DNA of 25,410 nt. It comes from a virus. The position numbers were made by a program, and so were the translations under genes. The stretch lies in IMG/VR virus record IMGVR_UViG_3300034198_015726, positions 1-25,410 of that record; one strand, 5' to 3'. Under the pieces are notes generated by a model that did no database searches, had not been told where the DNA came from, and was given only the letters and a program-made list of their open reading frames with translations. Every line of letters begins with the position of its first letter. Position 1 is the first letter of the stretch. Shown here in pieces: positions 1-10,000 of this stretch.

Positions 1-311
1 GCGGTTGCATTTACTGTCGTAGCGTATACGTTAGTAGTAATTACGTTAGCCGAGGCATTAACAGTAGTGGCGTATACGTTTACTGTTACGACATTGGAGG
101 ATACGTTAAGGTAGCCGGTAACATTGACGTTACCGGAAGATAAAACAGCGCCAACGATTAAGTTGGCTGAGACATTAGCATCACCGCTTACGGTTAAAGC
201 TACGTCAGGAGTTACAGTGTTGATGCCAACCTTACCGTTATTGGCATAAAGAAGATTGCCATTGACGGTTAAGCCATTTTTTACGACGAACGAATTATTA
301 GCGGTTGACAT
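1..311 (-). CDS. Tail fibre-like protein, N-terminal part (3' end outside window)
   Basis: The frame opens at the ATG at 311 and stays open to the left edge, so only about 103 residues are visible. They begin MSTANNSFVVKNGLTVNG and contain the motif VGINTVTPDVALTVSGDA, a form of the G-I-x-T-x-x-P-x-x-x-L-x-V-x-G repeat common in phage and bacterial trimeric fibres that often end in an S74 intramolecular chaperone; that chaperone end is not visible. Further on the chain repeats NVYATTVNA-type units, giving a DNA period of about 48 bases near 22-78. Inferred role: a distal fibre binding the host surface. It is the last visible gene of the leftward late block, after a set of small virion proteins. 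A plain structural protein without receptor binding is possible. Confidence 0.7.
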   Translation of the reverse strand, partial: MSTANNSFVVKNGLTVNGNLLYANNGKVGINTVTPDVALTVSGDANVSANLIVGAVLSSGNVNVTGYLNVSSNVVTVNVYATTVNASANVITTNVYATTVNAT

Positions 312-335
312 CAGGTTCCCTTTCCCCTGTATTGT
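312..335 (-). promoter_or_regulatory. Purine-rich ribosome binding region of the fibre gene
   Basis: Read on the minus strand, the leader just before the ATG at 311 is AGGGGAAAGGGAACCTG, giving two overlapping Shine-Dalgarno-like cores (GGGG and AGGG). This is stronger than at most junctions in the block, where genes overlap by one to four bases. It sits in the 47-base gap between the 111-residue gene and the fibre gene and supports the start choice. No clear late promoter octamer is seen in the gap. Confidence 0.55.
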
Positions 336-358
336 TATTATTGTATACTTATAATAAA

Positions 359-694
359 TTAAATGCGGGTCACCTCTGGTGTAACAGTTGCCATTCCTTC
401 GAGAACGCGAGTAACGACATCTCCATTTGTCAATTCTACATCATAAACATAACGTCCAGCTGCGATGTCGGAAGTTTGTTCAGCCGTCAAAGATAAAGTT
501 ATTTCTCCTGCAGCAGCATTATCAGTATTGACAGCAAAGGAAACTGCAGTAGATGAGGTATAGTATTTTCTTAGTTGACCTTGACCGGAATATCCGCTAT
601 AATCAATCTGTTGATTGAAAGTATCAACTAAGACTAAAGTGTTTGTATAAGTCGATCCTTGATCAATCAGTAAATTAATTTTTCTAGAAGCCAT
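359..694 (-). CDS. Small beta-rich virion structural protein
   Basis: A 111-residue protein starting MASRKINLLIDQGSTYT, with a TSSTAVSF segment in the middle and LTNGDVVTRVLEGMATVTPE near the end. The pattern (INLLIDQG, GQLRKYY, AGRYVYDVEL, RVLEG) resembles small structural proteins I recall from T4-like cyanophages and the N-terminal domain type of baseplate upper proteins, where it forms a beta sandwich. No signal peptide or membrane segment is visible. The start codon overlaps the stop of the 190-residue gene in a TAATG junction, implying translational coupling in the late tail operon. Function within the virion is unknown; an adapter between baseplate and fibre is a reasonable guess from position. 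Confidence 0.65.
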   Translation of the reverse strand: MASRKINLLIDQGSTYTNTLVLVDTFNQQIDYSGYSGQGQLRKYYTSSTAVSFAVNTDNAAAGEITLSLTAEQTSDIAAGRYVYDVELTNGDVVTRVLEGMATVTPEVTRI

Positions 695-1266
695 TATGGT
701 TTCAACGTAGTTCTTTGAAAGCTAACGGTGCTTGTAGTCTGAGTAGGCGTAATTAATAAGTTTACGCTACCAGAAGAAATGTTTACTGAAAACACGCCTT
801 GTGTACTGTTTGTTGTTAGTGTGGCGTATTCAGTTACGTAAGCATCTGCGCCATCTGTAATAACAAGCAACTCTGAGCATTGATGTCCGTATGCAGTGTT
901 TACTTGTAGAAAATACTTGGAAGATCTATAGCTTGTTGCACTGATGCTATCAACGATCTGATTTGCACTCGCGTCGGTTAACGAGACCTTCCCAGAGGCG
1001 TGCAAGGAAATACTGTTACATAATACGTCGCTTGTAATGTTAAGCGTCCCAGAGGACTCCACATTACCTCCACGGAGGGTTTGAGAGACCGCGATAACAT
1101 TAGCTGAGAACCTACCATTAAGGTAAGAATTACCAGAAGTAACACCAGCTGTACTATTTGAAGTAAGAACAACAGTGCTTAGTTTGTAAGCGATTTCGTT
1201 GGTTGTGTCAATCCAATCCGCAAAACTATCTGTTGCTAAAACTACGTTTGCTGTATTAATTGCCAT
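694..1266 (-). CDS. Virion structural protein, fibre-associated type
   Basis: A 190-residue protein starting MAINTANVVLATDSFADWID and containing LRGGNVESSGTLNITSDV, a segment recurring in cyanophage-type tail fibre proteins. The middle is polar beta-repeat sequence rich in N, S and T; the C-terminal half (LQVNTAYGHQCSELLVITDG onward) looks like a separate beta domain ending in TTLKP. No enzyme motif is seen. Its start lies eleven bases inside the end of the 72-residue gene and its stop overlaps the start of the 111-residue gene, so the three small genes are tightly coupled. Likely a component of the fibre or baseplate periphery; exact role unknown. Confidence 0.6.
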   Translation of the reverse strand: MAINTANVVLATDSFADWIDTTNEIAYKLSTVVLTSNSTAGVTSGNSYLNGRFSANVIAVSQTLRGGNVESSGTLNITSDVLCNSISLHASGKVSLTDASANQIVDSISATSYRSSKYFLQVNTAYGHQCSELLVITDGADAYVTEYATLTTNSTQGVFSVNISSGSVNLLITPTQTTSTVSFQRTTLKP

Positions 1267-1474
1267 TGTTTTTTACCAACATCTTAAGGATTTCTTTGAT
1301 TTCAGCTACAGAAGAAGATAGATCTTCCACCTTCTTGTTTATTGATTCTTGCTGCAAAACTCTAGCACGCTCTAATTTGAACTGATTATATTCAGCGTCA
1401 TTTCTATTTATCAAAGCTCCGGTAGAGGTATCTCTATACAATCCAGGAGTTTCAGTACCAACATATTGACTCAT
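1256..1474 (-). CDS. Small coiled-coil protein of the tail operon
   Basis: A 72-residue protein starting MSQYVGTETPGLYRDTSTGA. The N-terminal third (GLYRD, GALINRND, YNQFKLER) looks like a peptide anchor, and the rest is a strongly heptad-like helix: ARVLQQESINKKVEDLSSSV followed by AEIKEILKMLV. It probably forms a short coiled coil, perhaps a trimeric linker or adapter. The start overlaps the stop of the 696-residue gene (TAATG), and its 3' end overlaps the next gene by eleven bases. I recall similar short proteins between structural genes of cyanophages but know no proven function. Its coding nature is supported by perfect packing in the operon. Confidence 0.6.
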   Translation of the reverse strand: MSQYVGTETPGLYRDTSTGALINRNDAEYNQFKLERARVLQQESINKKVEDLSSSVAEIKEILKMLVKNNGN

Positions 1475-3564
1475 TATGCACTCACTCCTATCGCTCTAAT
1501 ATCACGTATTCTTGGTGCTACGTTAGGATTAGAAGACAGCAACAGAAATTTGAGCTGCATTGTATCGTAAGTATCATACTCAATTCGATTGGTATCATAA
1601 TATCTAACGACGTTGCTATTCTCTATGTTCAAGAATGCGCTTTGTGGATTATCAACAACATCAATTACAAACCCGTCTCCTACTAAACTGGTGTTTGCGA
1701 TAGGAGAATTAATTGAAAGGTGCGTGGCATTCGTTATAGCATTAACTGCAGCAACATGAAATTGATCTGGAAATACTGGAGAGTAAATCTTAATTACATC
1801 CCCATTAGAAATTTCAGATCTTCCAAAATCAGTACCATGGCCAACGATAATGTTGTTACCAAGTTGAGTAGTAACCGTTCCATCAGCAGTATATTCTACA
1901 ACTGGCGTTGTTGGTAATCCAAAAGTCAATTCAACATAATTGTTTGACGTTGTACTACTTACTTGATTATTGCTGTTATCAATGAGTATTAACTTGGTCC
2001 AATCTTTATCATCAAATGCCTCTGGATCTTTTCCGTTATGAATTTTAGCATAAGCTTCTATTCTTGTGCCCGCCGGTTGATATACAGTAGAGTATACCAA
2101 TAAATCTTCGGCGGATTTACCTTTATCAAAAGAAACTTTGGTCGTAATGTGCTTAGACTTAGCCTCACCGTGTCTAGTGTTTTCTTTATAATCATTATCA
2201 TTAATAACATTGATAGAAGAAAATATGTCAATTTTTTCTTGATAGATATACGGAGAAGTATATACTCCATTTATCGGGTCGCCGTTTTCTTTAATAACCA
2301 GTTTTAAAACAGCAGATTTGTGATTTGACCCATACAAATATGTTGGATTTCTAACTTCCAATGATCTAGACATGATCATTGAATTGTACTGTGTTATGTT
2401 AGTAACTTGATAATTCGGAGCAGTATTAAATGCGCTTGCAATGCTATACGCTGTTGAATTTGACTTAGCAAATGCATATTGAACAGCTACGTTTCCGCCT
2501 GATGGTATCGTAATACCAATCTCTGGTTTTATTTGCGAGACAGGGAAATTATCAACAGAAGTAACCAGCGCCGAAGCATTCGAAGTTACACCAATAACAG
2601 TTTTACCATAATCAAAATAAAGTGTGCTGTTTGCAGTAGATTCTGTTAAATATAATGTATTTGCTGAAGAAACAGAACTATATACTTTACCTACTGGTGA
2701 ACTAAAAAATCCTGCGCCAGTTGAGTTTGTAAATGGTAGGGGTTCTGTGACTGTGAGGCTTGTGCTATTGGCAATAGAAGCTACTTTTCTAAGAACAACA
2801 TTCGTACCATCTTTGTATATACCAAAGTAACTGCCTGTAGTAAACTTTGTTTGAAAACTTGTACCAACACCTCTAACAGTGCTATTACCCGATGTACACA
2901 ATATTGTACCAGTATTATTGCTGGTTTTTTCGTATACTAATTCACCACCAATAAAATTACCTTTTTGATTCCAAACGCTCAAGAATTCATAATCTTTGTT
3001 CGCTATTTCTACGGTTACAGTATTCGCTAAAAATTTGACTACATCTACAGAAAATTTAAGTTGTGTAGACTGTCTTGGAGTTATTGTGCCGTCAGTTCCA
3101 TTATCAAAAAGGCTTCCTAGATGACCACCACTAAATCCAGCAAACGGATTGTTTGTTCCAACAAGTTTGTCGCCAGATTTAGCAAGCCATAAAATATACC
3201 CAGGATCTTCTATTTTAACGTTAATAGAATAAAATTTTCCTGTTTCTACAGCTACTGGCGTGTTAAACTTAAAATTGGTTGCAGTAGCTGCTGTAGTGCT
3301 AATAGAGATATCGGCGTATGCTTTACGAAGCAAAGAATTAACGTACTCGTTTGTAAAATCCGGTATATTTAAGGAACCAGATTGAGTAGAAGATTTTGTT
3401 TTAGTTATAGAAATTGAAACGCCAGGATTCGTTATGCCGCTAGCGTTGTTGGTAGCAGTAGGTTTTGCTTTGAAATACAAATTAACGCTGTTCAAGAAAA
3501 CAATAGAAGAATTGCTTACTGTATTTGGGTCAACGTAAAATGTTTGGGAATAGTTGTATGCCAT
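1474..3564 (-). CDS. Large beta-rich virion/baseplate protein
   Basis: A 696-residue protein starting MAYNYSQTFYVDPNTV, long, polar and beta-rich, with no enzyme motif. Two internal segments share one pattern: TVRGVGTSFQTKF...YFGIYKD...VASIANSTSLTV (about residues 225-280) and NIIVGHGTDFGRS...GDVIKIYSP...VNAITNATHLSI (about 560-620), so the protein carries a repeated beta module. The C-terminus (DTYDTMQLKFLLLSSNP then APRIRDIRAIGVSA) looks like a conserved closing domain. Its position after the giant fibre-like gene fits T4 genes 10-12, peripheral baseplate and short-fibre components, but I see no sequence match to a named T4 protein. Probably part of the outer baseplate or fibre attachment. 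Confidence 0.65.
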   Translation of the reverse strand: MAYNYSQTFYVDPNTVSNSSIVFLNSVNLYFKAKPTATNNASGITNPGVSISITKTKSSTQSGSLNIPDFTNEYVNSLLRKAYADISISTTAATATNFKFNTPVAVETGKFYSINVKIEDPGYILWLAKSGDKLVGTNNPFAGFSGGHLGSLFDNGTDGTITPRQSTQLKFSVDVVKFLANTVTVEIANKDYEFLSVWNQKGNFIGGELVYEKTSNNTGTILCTSGNSTVRGVGTSFQTKFTTGSYFGIYKDGTNVVLRKVASIANSTSLTVTEPLPFTNSTGAGFFSSPVGKVYSSVSSANTLYLTESTANSTLYFDYGKTVIGVTSNASALVTSVDNFPVSQIKPEIGITIPSGGNVAVQYAFAKSNSTAYSIASAFNTAPNYQVTNITQYNSMIMSRSLEVRNPTYLYGSNHKSAVLKLVIKENGDPINGVYTSPYIYQEKIDIFSSINVINDNDYKENTRHGEAKSKHITTKVSFDKGKSAEDLLVYSTVYQPAGTRIEAYAKIHNGKDPEAFDDKDWTKLILIDNSNNQVSSTTSNNYVELTFGLPTTPVVEYTADGTVTTQLGNNIIVGHGTDFGRSEISNGDVIKIYSPVFPDQFHVAAVNAITNATHLSINSPIANTSLVGDGFVIDVVDNPQSAFLNIENSNVVRYYDTNRIEYDTYDTMQLKFLLLSSNPNVAPRIRDIRAIGVSA

Positions 3565-3594
3565 GGAAAACCCTTATTCGTTTCTATTATTTAG

Positions 3595-4080
3595 TTACGC
3601 AGCTGGTGGTGCTAATGTTCTTACTGCTATGTCTGCACTACCGGAATTAACGGTTATTGTAGTAGTAGCTTTAGATTTCTCGTCGCTACTTTTTAATACC
3701 ACAACTTTACTACCTACAATAGAATTCAATTGAGTCTGTAAAGTTCTATAGTCTGTTTCTGTAGTAGGTAATCCGGAATCATATAAAAAATTAAATTGTA
3801 CATCGCCTCCAGCTCCTGTAATAATTGGATCTCCGATATTTTTACCCAAAGGCACACATTTATCGCTTTTATCAATGGAGTCTAGATAAAAATAGTGTCT
3901 TGTAGAAGGCTTCAATCCGTTTACAGTAAACACAAACACTTTTCCTGGCGTTGTAACCCTTTCTTTTATAGAAGCTGGGTCAATATCAGAACCTTTAATT
4001 GTTACGCCGCTTGATGTAACAAACGAGCTAGTATTCGTAAACCAGCTTGTACTATTTGATGCTACTAATGTTGCAGCCAT
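3595..4080 (-). CDS. Virion structural protein with fibronectin-like segment
   Basis: A 161-residue protein starting MAATLVASNSTSWFTNTSSF. The segment VFTVNGLKPSTRHYFYLD (about residues 49-66) is the L-x-P-x-T-x-Y-x-F strand pattern of fibronectin type III-like domains, often found in phage decoration and fibre proteins. The second half, including GAGGDVQFNFLYDSGLPT, is also beta-like. It lies between the giant fibre-like gene and the 696-residue gene, ten bases after the former ends. Role inferred as a virion surface or adapter protein; no enzymatic residues are visible. About 30 bases separate it from the next gene. Confidence 0.6.
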   Translation of the reverse strand: MAATLVASNSTSWFTNTSSFVTSSGVTIKGSDIDPASIKERVTTPGKVFVFTVNGLKPSTRHYFYLDSIDKSDKCVPLGKNIGDPIITGAGGDVQFNFLYDSGLPTTETDYRTLQTQLNSIVGSKVVVLKSSDEKSKATTTITVNSGSADIAVRTLAPPAA

Positions 4081-4089
4081 TTTTTTCCC

Positions 4090-7000
4090 CTAGATGTAAA
4101 TTACAACTCTACCGTGTTTACCGTCTTGATCACTTCTTCCGCCGCAACCAACTGCATATTGACCTGACCCCAATCCATCTTCTGCAGCTCCGTCTGGTAA
4201 AGAAGGTATACCGCCAACCTGAGATCCTTCATGTTTTTTGGCGGTTCCTCCGGATAATCCGCTTCTACCGTTAGGAGAAGCGCCTGCGCCTGCCGCATTA
4301 GCTGCAGACTGCCCGCTATTTCCGCCACCAGTTCCGCCATAACCTATTCCGCTTGAATCTGCCTTACCACCACCACCGCCATTACCGCCAGGAGCAATTG
4401 CTACAACTGTGGCACCTCTAGCAATTCCGCTTGCGCCACCGCCACCGCCACCGCCACCGCAGCCATGAGTAGATGACGTAGCTCTTGTTCCGCCTGCAAT
4501 CGCCCCACGACCTTTACCGTTGGCTCCGTCAGAATATGTAGCTCCTCCAGGAGGAGTTCCGCCAGTTCCTCCTTTTAATCCGCCACCACCAGCTACCACA
4601 AGCAAAGTTTCTCCTGGAGTAACGTTAGCGAATCCTTCTACATATGCCCCGGATCCGCCGCTTGCGCCTATTCCAGGACCGTCATTATAGTCCGTGCCAC
4701 CACCGCCGCCGCCAGCGCCCCAAATTTTATATTTAATTCTATGAACGTTAGCTGGAACTACCCAATTTCTATACTCTAGTTTAGCATCAGCTTTAATGAT
4801 AGTAGTAGATGGGTAATTAACCATCGCCGCAAAAGGTGGTGGAGTTTGTTCTGTGGTCGCACTTGTTCCAACCACTAAAGCTCTGTTAGAGTATGTTGGT
4901 GGTGGAGGACGAGGAGTTAATGATGAATCGTTAATTGACATAACGATACCAGTTTCCGCAACTACAGGTCCTGAAACGCTACCGGTATGAATTTTTACAC
5001 CAAATGATTCTGTTCCTTCCGTAGTAGAATCAGCTTTAACTGCTCTAGTAAATGTGCCTTGTCCGCTATTAATAACGACTGTTCCTGTTAATGTTCCATC
5101 TGTAAAATCAGCAGCAGTTAACCCAGCTGATGAAGAAACATATGTTGACCAATATAACGTGGTGTTGTCAGAAACTCCAGTGGTGCGCACTGTTGCTGTG
5201 GCGACATAATTCCCCTCGTCAATGCTATGCGGATTGCTTGATTTGTTACTTAAAATTGTTACTGAATAACTGACTGTTGATGATGAATTTCCACCAAAAA
5301 CGCTGGCATCATATAGACTTATTGGTGCAGTAACCGTAACTATAGGACCTGTTCCGCTTCCGGTATGAAAATCTATGTTAAAAGACTTTACACTAGGAGA
5401 AATTGGTGTATTCTGTGCTGCACCTTTTCTTGTAACTGTTGCATTATTATTTTGAATAGTACATGTACCAGAAAGCGTGTTATCTGAAAAATCGCTAGCT
5501 AATACATTAAATCCTATATCTCTGGTCGTCCAATATAAAGTAGTACCATCAGCAACATTGTATGTTTGAACTGTTATATATGCTGTTCCAATACCGCCCG
5601 TTTTTATGCCGCCTCGCGCAGTTGCAGAAGTAAATTGTGGAGGAGCAATCGGCGTATCTGTTATAAAGCTAGACCAATAACTGGCACCCGGAACTGATTC
5701 TGGAACTGGTGGAATATAAACCTTAGAAACAACATACTCGGTATCAATTGAGAATGATGAAGGAGAAGCTGTCATTATACCCGTATAACTGGTTACAGGG
5801 GTGTTGTTTGATTGTTGATTGTTTGATTGGTTGTTTGAAACAACTACAGCGCCGTCTGTGGCAATACCCTGCGTCAAAAGAGTAAACGATGATGTTACTC
5901 CGTTAGCATAACGATAGGGTAAAGAAACGTATTTACCGTTTGTTGAATTAGCTGTATCTAAATCTGAGCTATGAAAATCAAATTCTACGTTTTTATTATA
6001 TGTTCTTGCAACAACTTCACTGTTTTGAATTTTAGCTAGATACTCAGGATTATTAACATCGCTATATAGCGTAGTGTCAAAACTATCAGCAAAGAATCCG
6101 TATTTAAAGCGATTGATGCTTGATGATATTGATGATGGGATTGTGATATCTTTTAAGCTTTGTTCTAGCTGAGAAAGTGAAACATAGTATTCTAGAGCAG
6201 CAATTCTTCTTTCAAGGTTTGCAATATCAGCCATTGTAAATCTAGTAGGCTGATTCTTTTCAATCTGTGTTTTACTTAAAAGCGGAACAGCGATCGTATG
6301 ATCTTGAATTCGTCTCTGCGTAAATTTGTCGTTAGCAATACCTTTATCAATGATGTTGATGTAGTTGTTAGACAATCTTTGTGGAACAGAAGGATACGCA
6401 GGTATAAACAACAAATTAATTGTCATGCTATCTTTTGGTTCTGGAGGAGCAGATAGATTGTTTACTCCAGGAGTGCCCGTTACTGCCTTGATAATTCCGT
6501 CTTTATCAATAACGATTCTATCTACACGAGCTAGATGGTGTTCAAAATCAGAAGTATATTGTGAGCTAGGTACAGGAAATACTGTAGTAGTTGCCTGGAA
6601 CTTCTCAATAGCACTAGGAACAGGAGGATTTACCGTTGATAGCGCGATGTTACCGGCAGTAATCGCAGCAGTAGCAACAACTCTTGGTCTAAAATCAACA
6701 GCATCAATTAGGTCAACATTGGTTCCTTTAGTAGTAAACAATTCTGGAACTTCGTGCGTACTAATCGAACCACCTGTTAGTGTGCCAGTTAAAGTATCGT
6801 AGTTTTGCGTGTCATTAACATTGTATGACGAACGTGTAAACACACCGGCTGCAGCGTTTGTAAAGTGATCATAGCTTACTATAAAAACGTCTGCGTCAGA
6901 AACATTTAATAATGACTTTGGTTTTTTGTATAGATATCCGTAATCATAATAGTCTAGATTTTGGTTATGGTCGATGTAAAAATCGTTAGTCACGTCGACT

Positions 7001-10000
7001 GCAGTAGAAGGTAATTCGGTAACTTTTACATATTGTGAATAGTTATAATGATCAACTTCACCGTAGGCTAGTGAGCTTACTCCGGCTACATTAGATCCTT
7101 TAATGACAGCAATAGTGTTTGCTACATTTATTGTTTGTACTAACTTAGTAGTAAATCCGTTTCTGATAATTCTTCCGTTATTGCCGATAGATGTAATTGT
7201 ACCTAGAGAAATAACGTTAGAAGTAACCAAGTCGACAGTTGAGTTGGCTCCAGAAACTTCACCTATAACGCTAGTTGAATTTGTAAATCCAGTAAAATCT
7301 GTTAGCCCCACGAATGGAAGAGTGTTTACTACCATAACGGTGCTGTTAACACTAAGGATTATACCGCCAGCAACGTTAGCCGTGCTATTAGCCTGATAAA
7401 CATATTCTCCGTTTGTAAACGCCCCATTTATTGAAGAAATGTTTAGATTGTACATTCCAGAGTGTTGTGTTACCGTTTCTCCATTACTAAATGCGCCGCT
7501 TGTAGTAGAAAAACTTATTGTAATTACGTCACTATTACTATCAACAATATTGTATCTGGTATCTTTATAGACTTTTCTTAGTCTAAAAATATCTGGTTGT
7601 CCAAGCGCCCAAGGACCTGTATATGCTCCAGGATTTTTGCTTGGGTTAATTACTACGGTGGTTTCTCTGTTAGTAGTTTTTGCAACGGGAGCAGCATTAA
7701 CAGATTTAGCGTTATACGTAACTGTAGCAGCAGAAGAATTTGATGCTAAGTTAGTCCCAATGTTAATTGTTAACAATTGACCGCTGCTGTCAACATTAGC
7801 AGAACGAGTCGTAGTTCTAGTGTGCAATGGAACGGGAGCGTTTTCGGGGAAGAAAAATTTAACATTAACTGCACTATTTGACGCAGCAGGAGGAGCATCT
7901 ATTTGAAATGCTGTGCTATTGAGTACAGCGGTAATCTTCTTTATTTCTGTTGTTGATGCTTGATAAATTTTTACAAAGTCGCCGGAATTAAACGTAGCAA
8001 TGAAATTAAGTGTGCTAGAGTTAGCAGAAATTACATTACTAGATGAACCAACAACAAACGTTCCTGTCAAATTAGTTTGTGCCTCAGCGTTAGAAGTAAA
8101 TACTAATTGAACAGTTTTTAGTTGTTCTTGGGACAATGTTGAGTCAGCAGTATATGAGAAATAATTGCTACCCGCTAAAGAAACTTGTATAGTTCCATTG
8201 TTTCCTGCATTTACTGTTGATAACGATTTAAATGAATATACAATGTTAGCGGTGCTCTTTGTAGAAGCTGCACCACTATCGAACACCATCTGAGAAATTT
8301 CGGTATTTGCTATCGTTGCAATATACGTATTAGTTGACGCATCATTAACTGCAACAATGTCAGCAATACCATCATAGTTTGCAGAAGAGTAATATACTGC
8401 ACGCACATCTCTAAAATTCTTAGTTTGGTTCATGTTAATGTCATACAAATATAATTTGTATACGGCTGACGCATCACCAGGAGTTCCACTATCTAATGAC
8501 ATAGAACGAATTCTGGCAGTTCCTATAGCAGTTCCTTTAGGGGCTGTATTACTATTTGAATAGTAAGCTGAAACGGTGCTGTTGCCGGCGAAGCTCAAAT
8601 AATTTTTTGCTGCGTTATATAACGTAACATAGTCGCCTACTGTATAATCAAAAACTCCGCCAACCTCTTTTACTTTAGTATAGTTGCCGTAGTTTAGATT
8701 AACAGCTACGCCGGTAGAATTTTGAGTATATATACCTTGATCAAGAACTAAAGAATAGTTTCTATCGGTTTTAACTCGATTACCAGAGATATATGCATAT
8801 CCAGGATCGATGGTTACTCTGAATTTTTCGTGTTCGTCTACAACATCTTCTGGTGTTATAGTGCTTAATATGAAAGGATCAATTACAAAGTTGCCGCTGG
8901 TATCAGAAGTTCTTTTAGACATTTCATCGCCAATAAGGCTGTATGCTGTCTGTTGGTTTTGAAGGTAAGGTTGCCCCAAAGAAAAGGCAGTGATAATGAA
9001 AAAGTCGCTATTTGCTTCAGCAACAGCTGTATCTTGTAAAATTAATCCAGGTACTAATTTTAGTCTGTCTGCGCCAGGAGCTTGCGTGTTAAACGTACCG
9101 GTAGAATTGTCAAGCAGCGTTGGATCGATGTCGCTGGTAACAATACTTTCTACCGTACTGAAACCGACAGAAATTGCGTCTGGTTTGCTTGAGTATTTGT
9201 CTACTACAATTGTTTGTGGTGAAACAAAAAGGAAATACCCTTTCTGATAAACAATACCCTCAGTAATACTGAATGCGTAGCCAAATCCTACAGCGTTGCT
9301 TGACCCGGATTGTGCGTTATTAGCAATCGTTACTTGAGCAAGATAATTTTGAGCTGTTAAATTAAGATTTGTAACGCTAGCGCTGGTGTTAGAAGTTTTG
9401 ATAGTAACGTATGGAGCGAAATCATATCCTTGTCCAAGGTCAGTCATCACAATTTCTGTAATTACACCAGAAGAATTTGTAATAACATCTGCGTTAGCGC
9501 CAGAACCAATTATACCATCAATTATTGTTGATGTGGTGTTATTAACTAATACAGTATTACCGACTCTAAATGTCCAAGAAGAAGCGTTAACGCTGTTGTC
9601 AGTCAAAGAATTGGCGTAAGGGCGAAGCTTCAATACTTTACTGGAGTTGATTGCTGTTGCATTTACTGCTAGAACAACAGCATTAGCTAAAGAAACTGGG
9701 TCGTTGATTGTATCGTTAACAGAAACAACTGTGTCGTCTGGAACAGTAATAGAAGATAAAAATACTACGCTATCGCCGTTACTAAATCCTTGACCTGTTC
9801 CATTGACGGGAATATTGACTTGATAAACAGAAACGTTAGCGTTGTAAACAGTTAAAACTTGATTCTGAGCAAAAGCGGTTAACTCAGAAGTGTCTCCGGA
9901 ATTAACGTAGTGTAAGAATAGAGTGCTAAGATCCGGAGCCTGAGATTCGAACCCATTATTCGCAGAGATAATGCGTGCAACTAGATTAGAGCTATTCTTA

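Noticed and set aside
1405-1412. GATAAATA on the minus strand as a possible late promoter for the small structural genes.
   Set aside because: One mismatch to the late octamer, inside an AT-rich coding region, with no further support.
3565-3594. CTAAATA in the gap before the 696-residue gene as a promoter.
   Set aside because: Two mismatches to TATAAATA; the gap is short and the gene can be read from upstream transcripts.
4101-4740. Dense CCG/CCA triplet runs that look like a DNA repeat or regulatory element.
   Set aside because: They are glycine codons of the glycine-rich tip on the minus strand, so the repetition is explained by the protein.
6365-6802. A 145-residue open frame on the plus strand inside the giant gene.
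   Set aside because: It is antisense to a well supported protein, has no recognised motif, and reflects codon bias of the sense frame.
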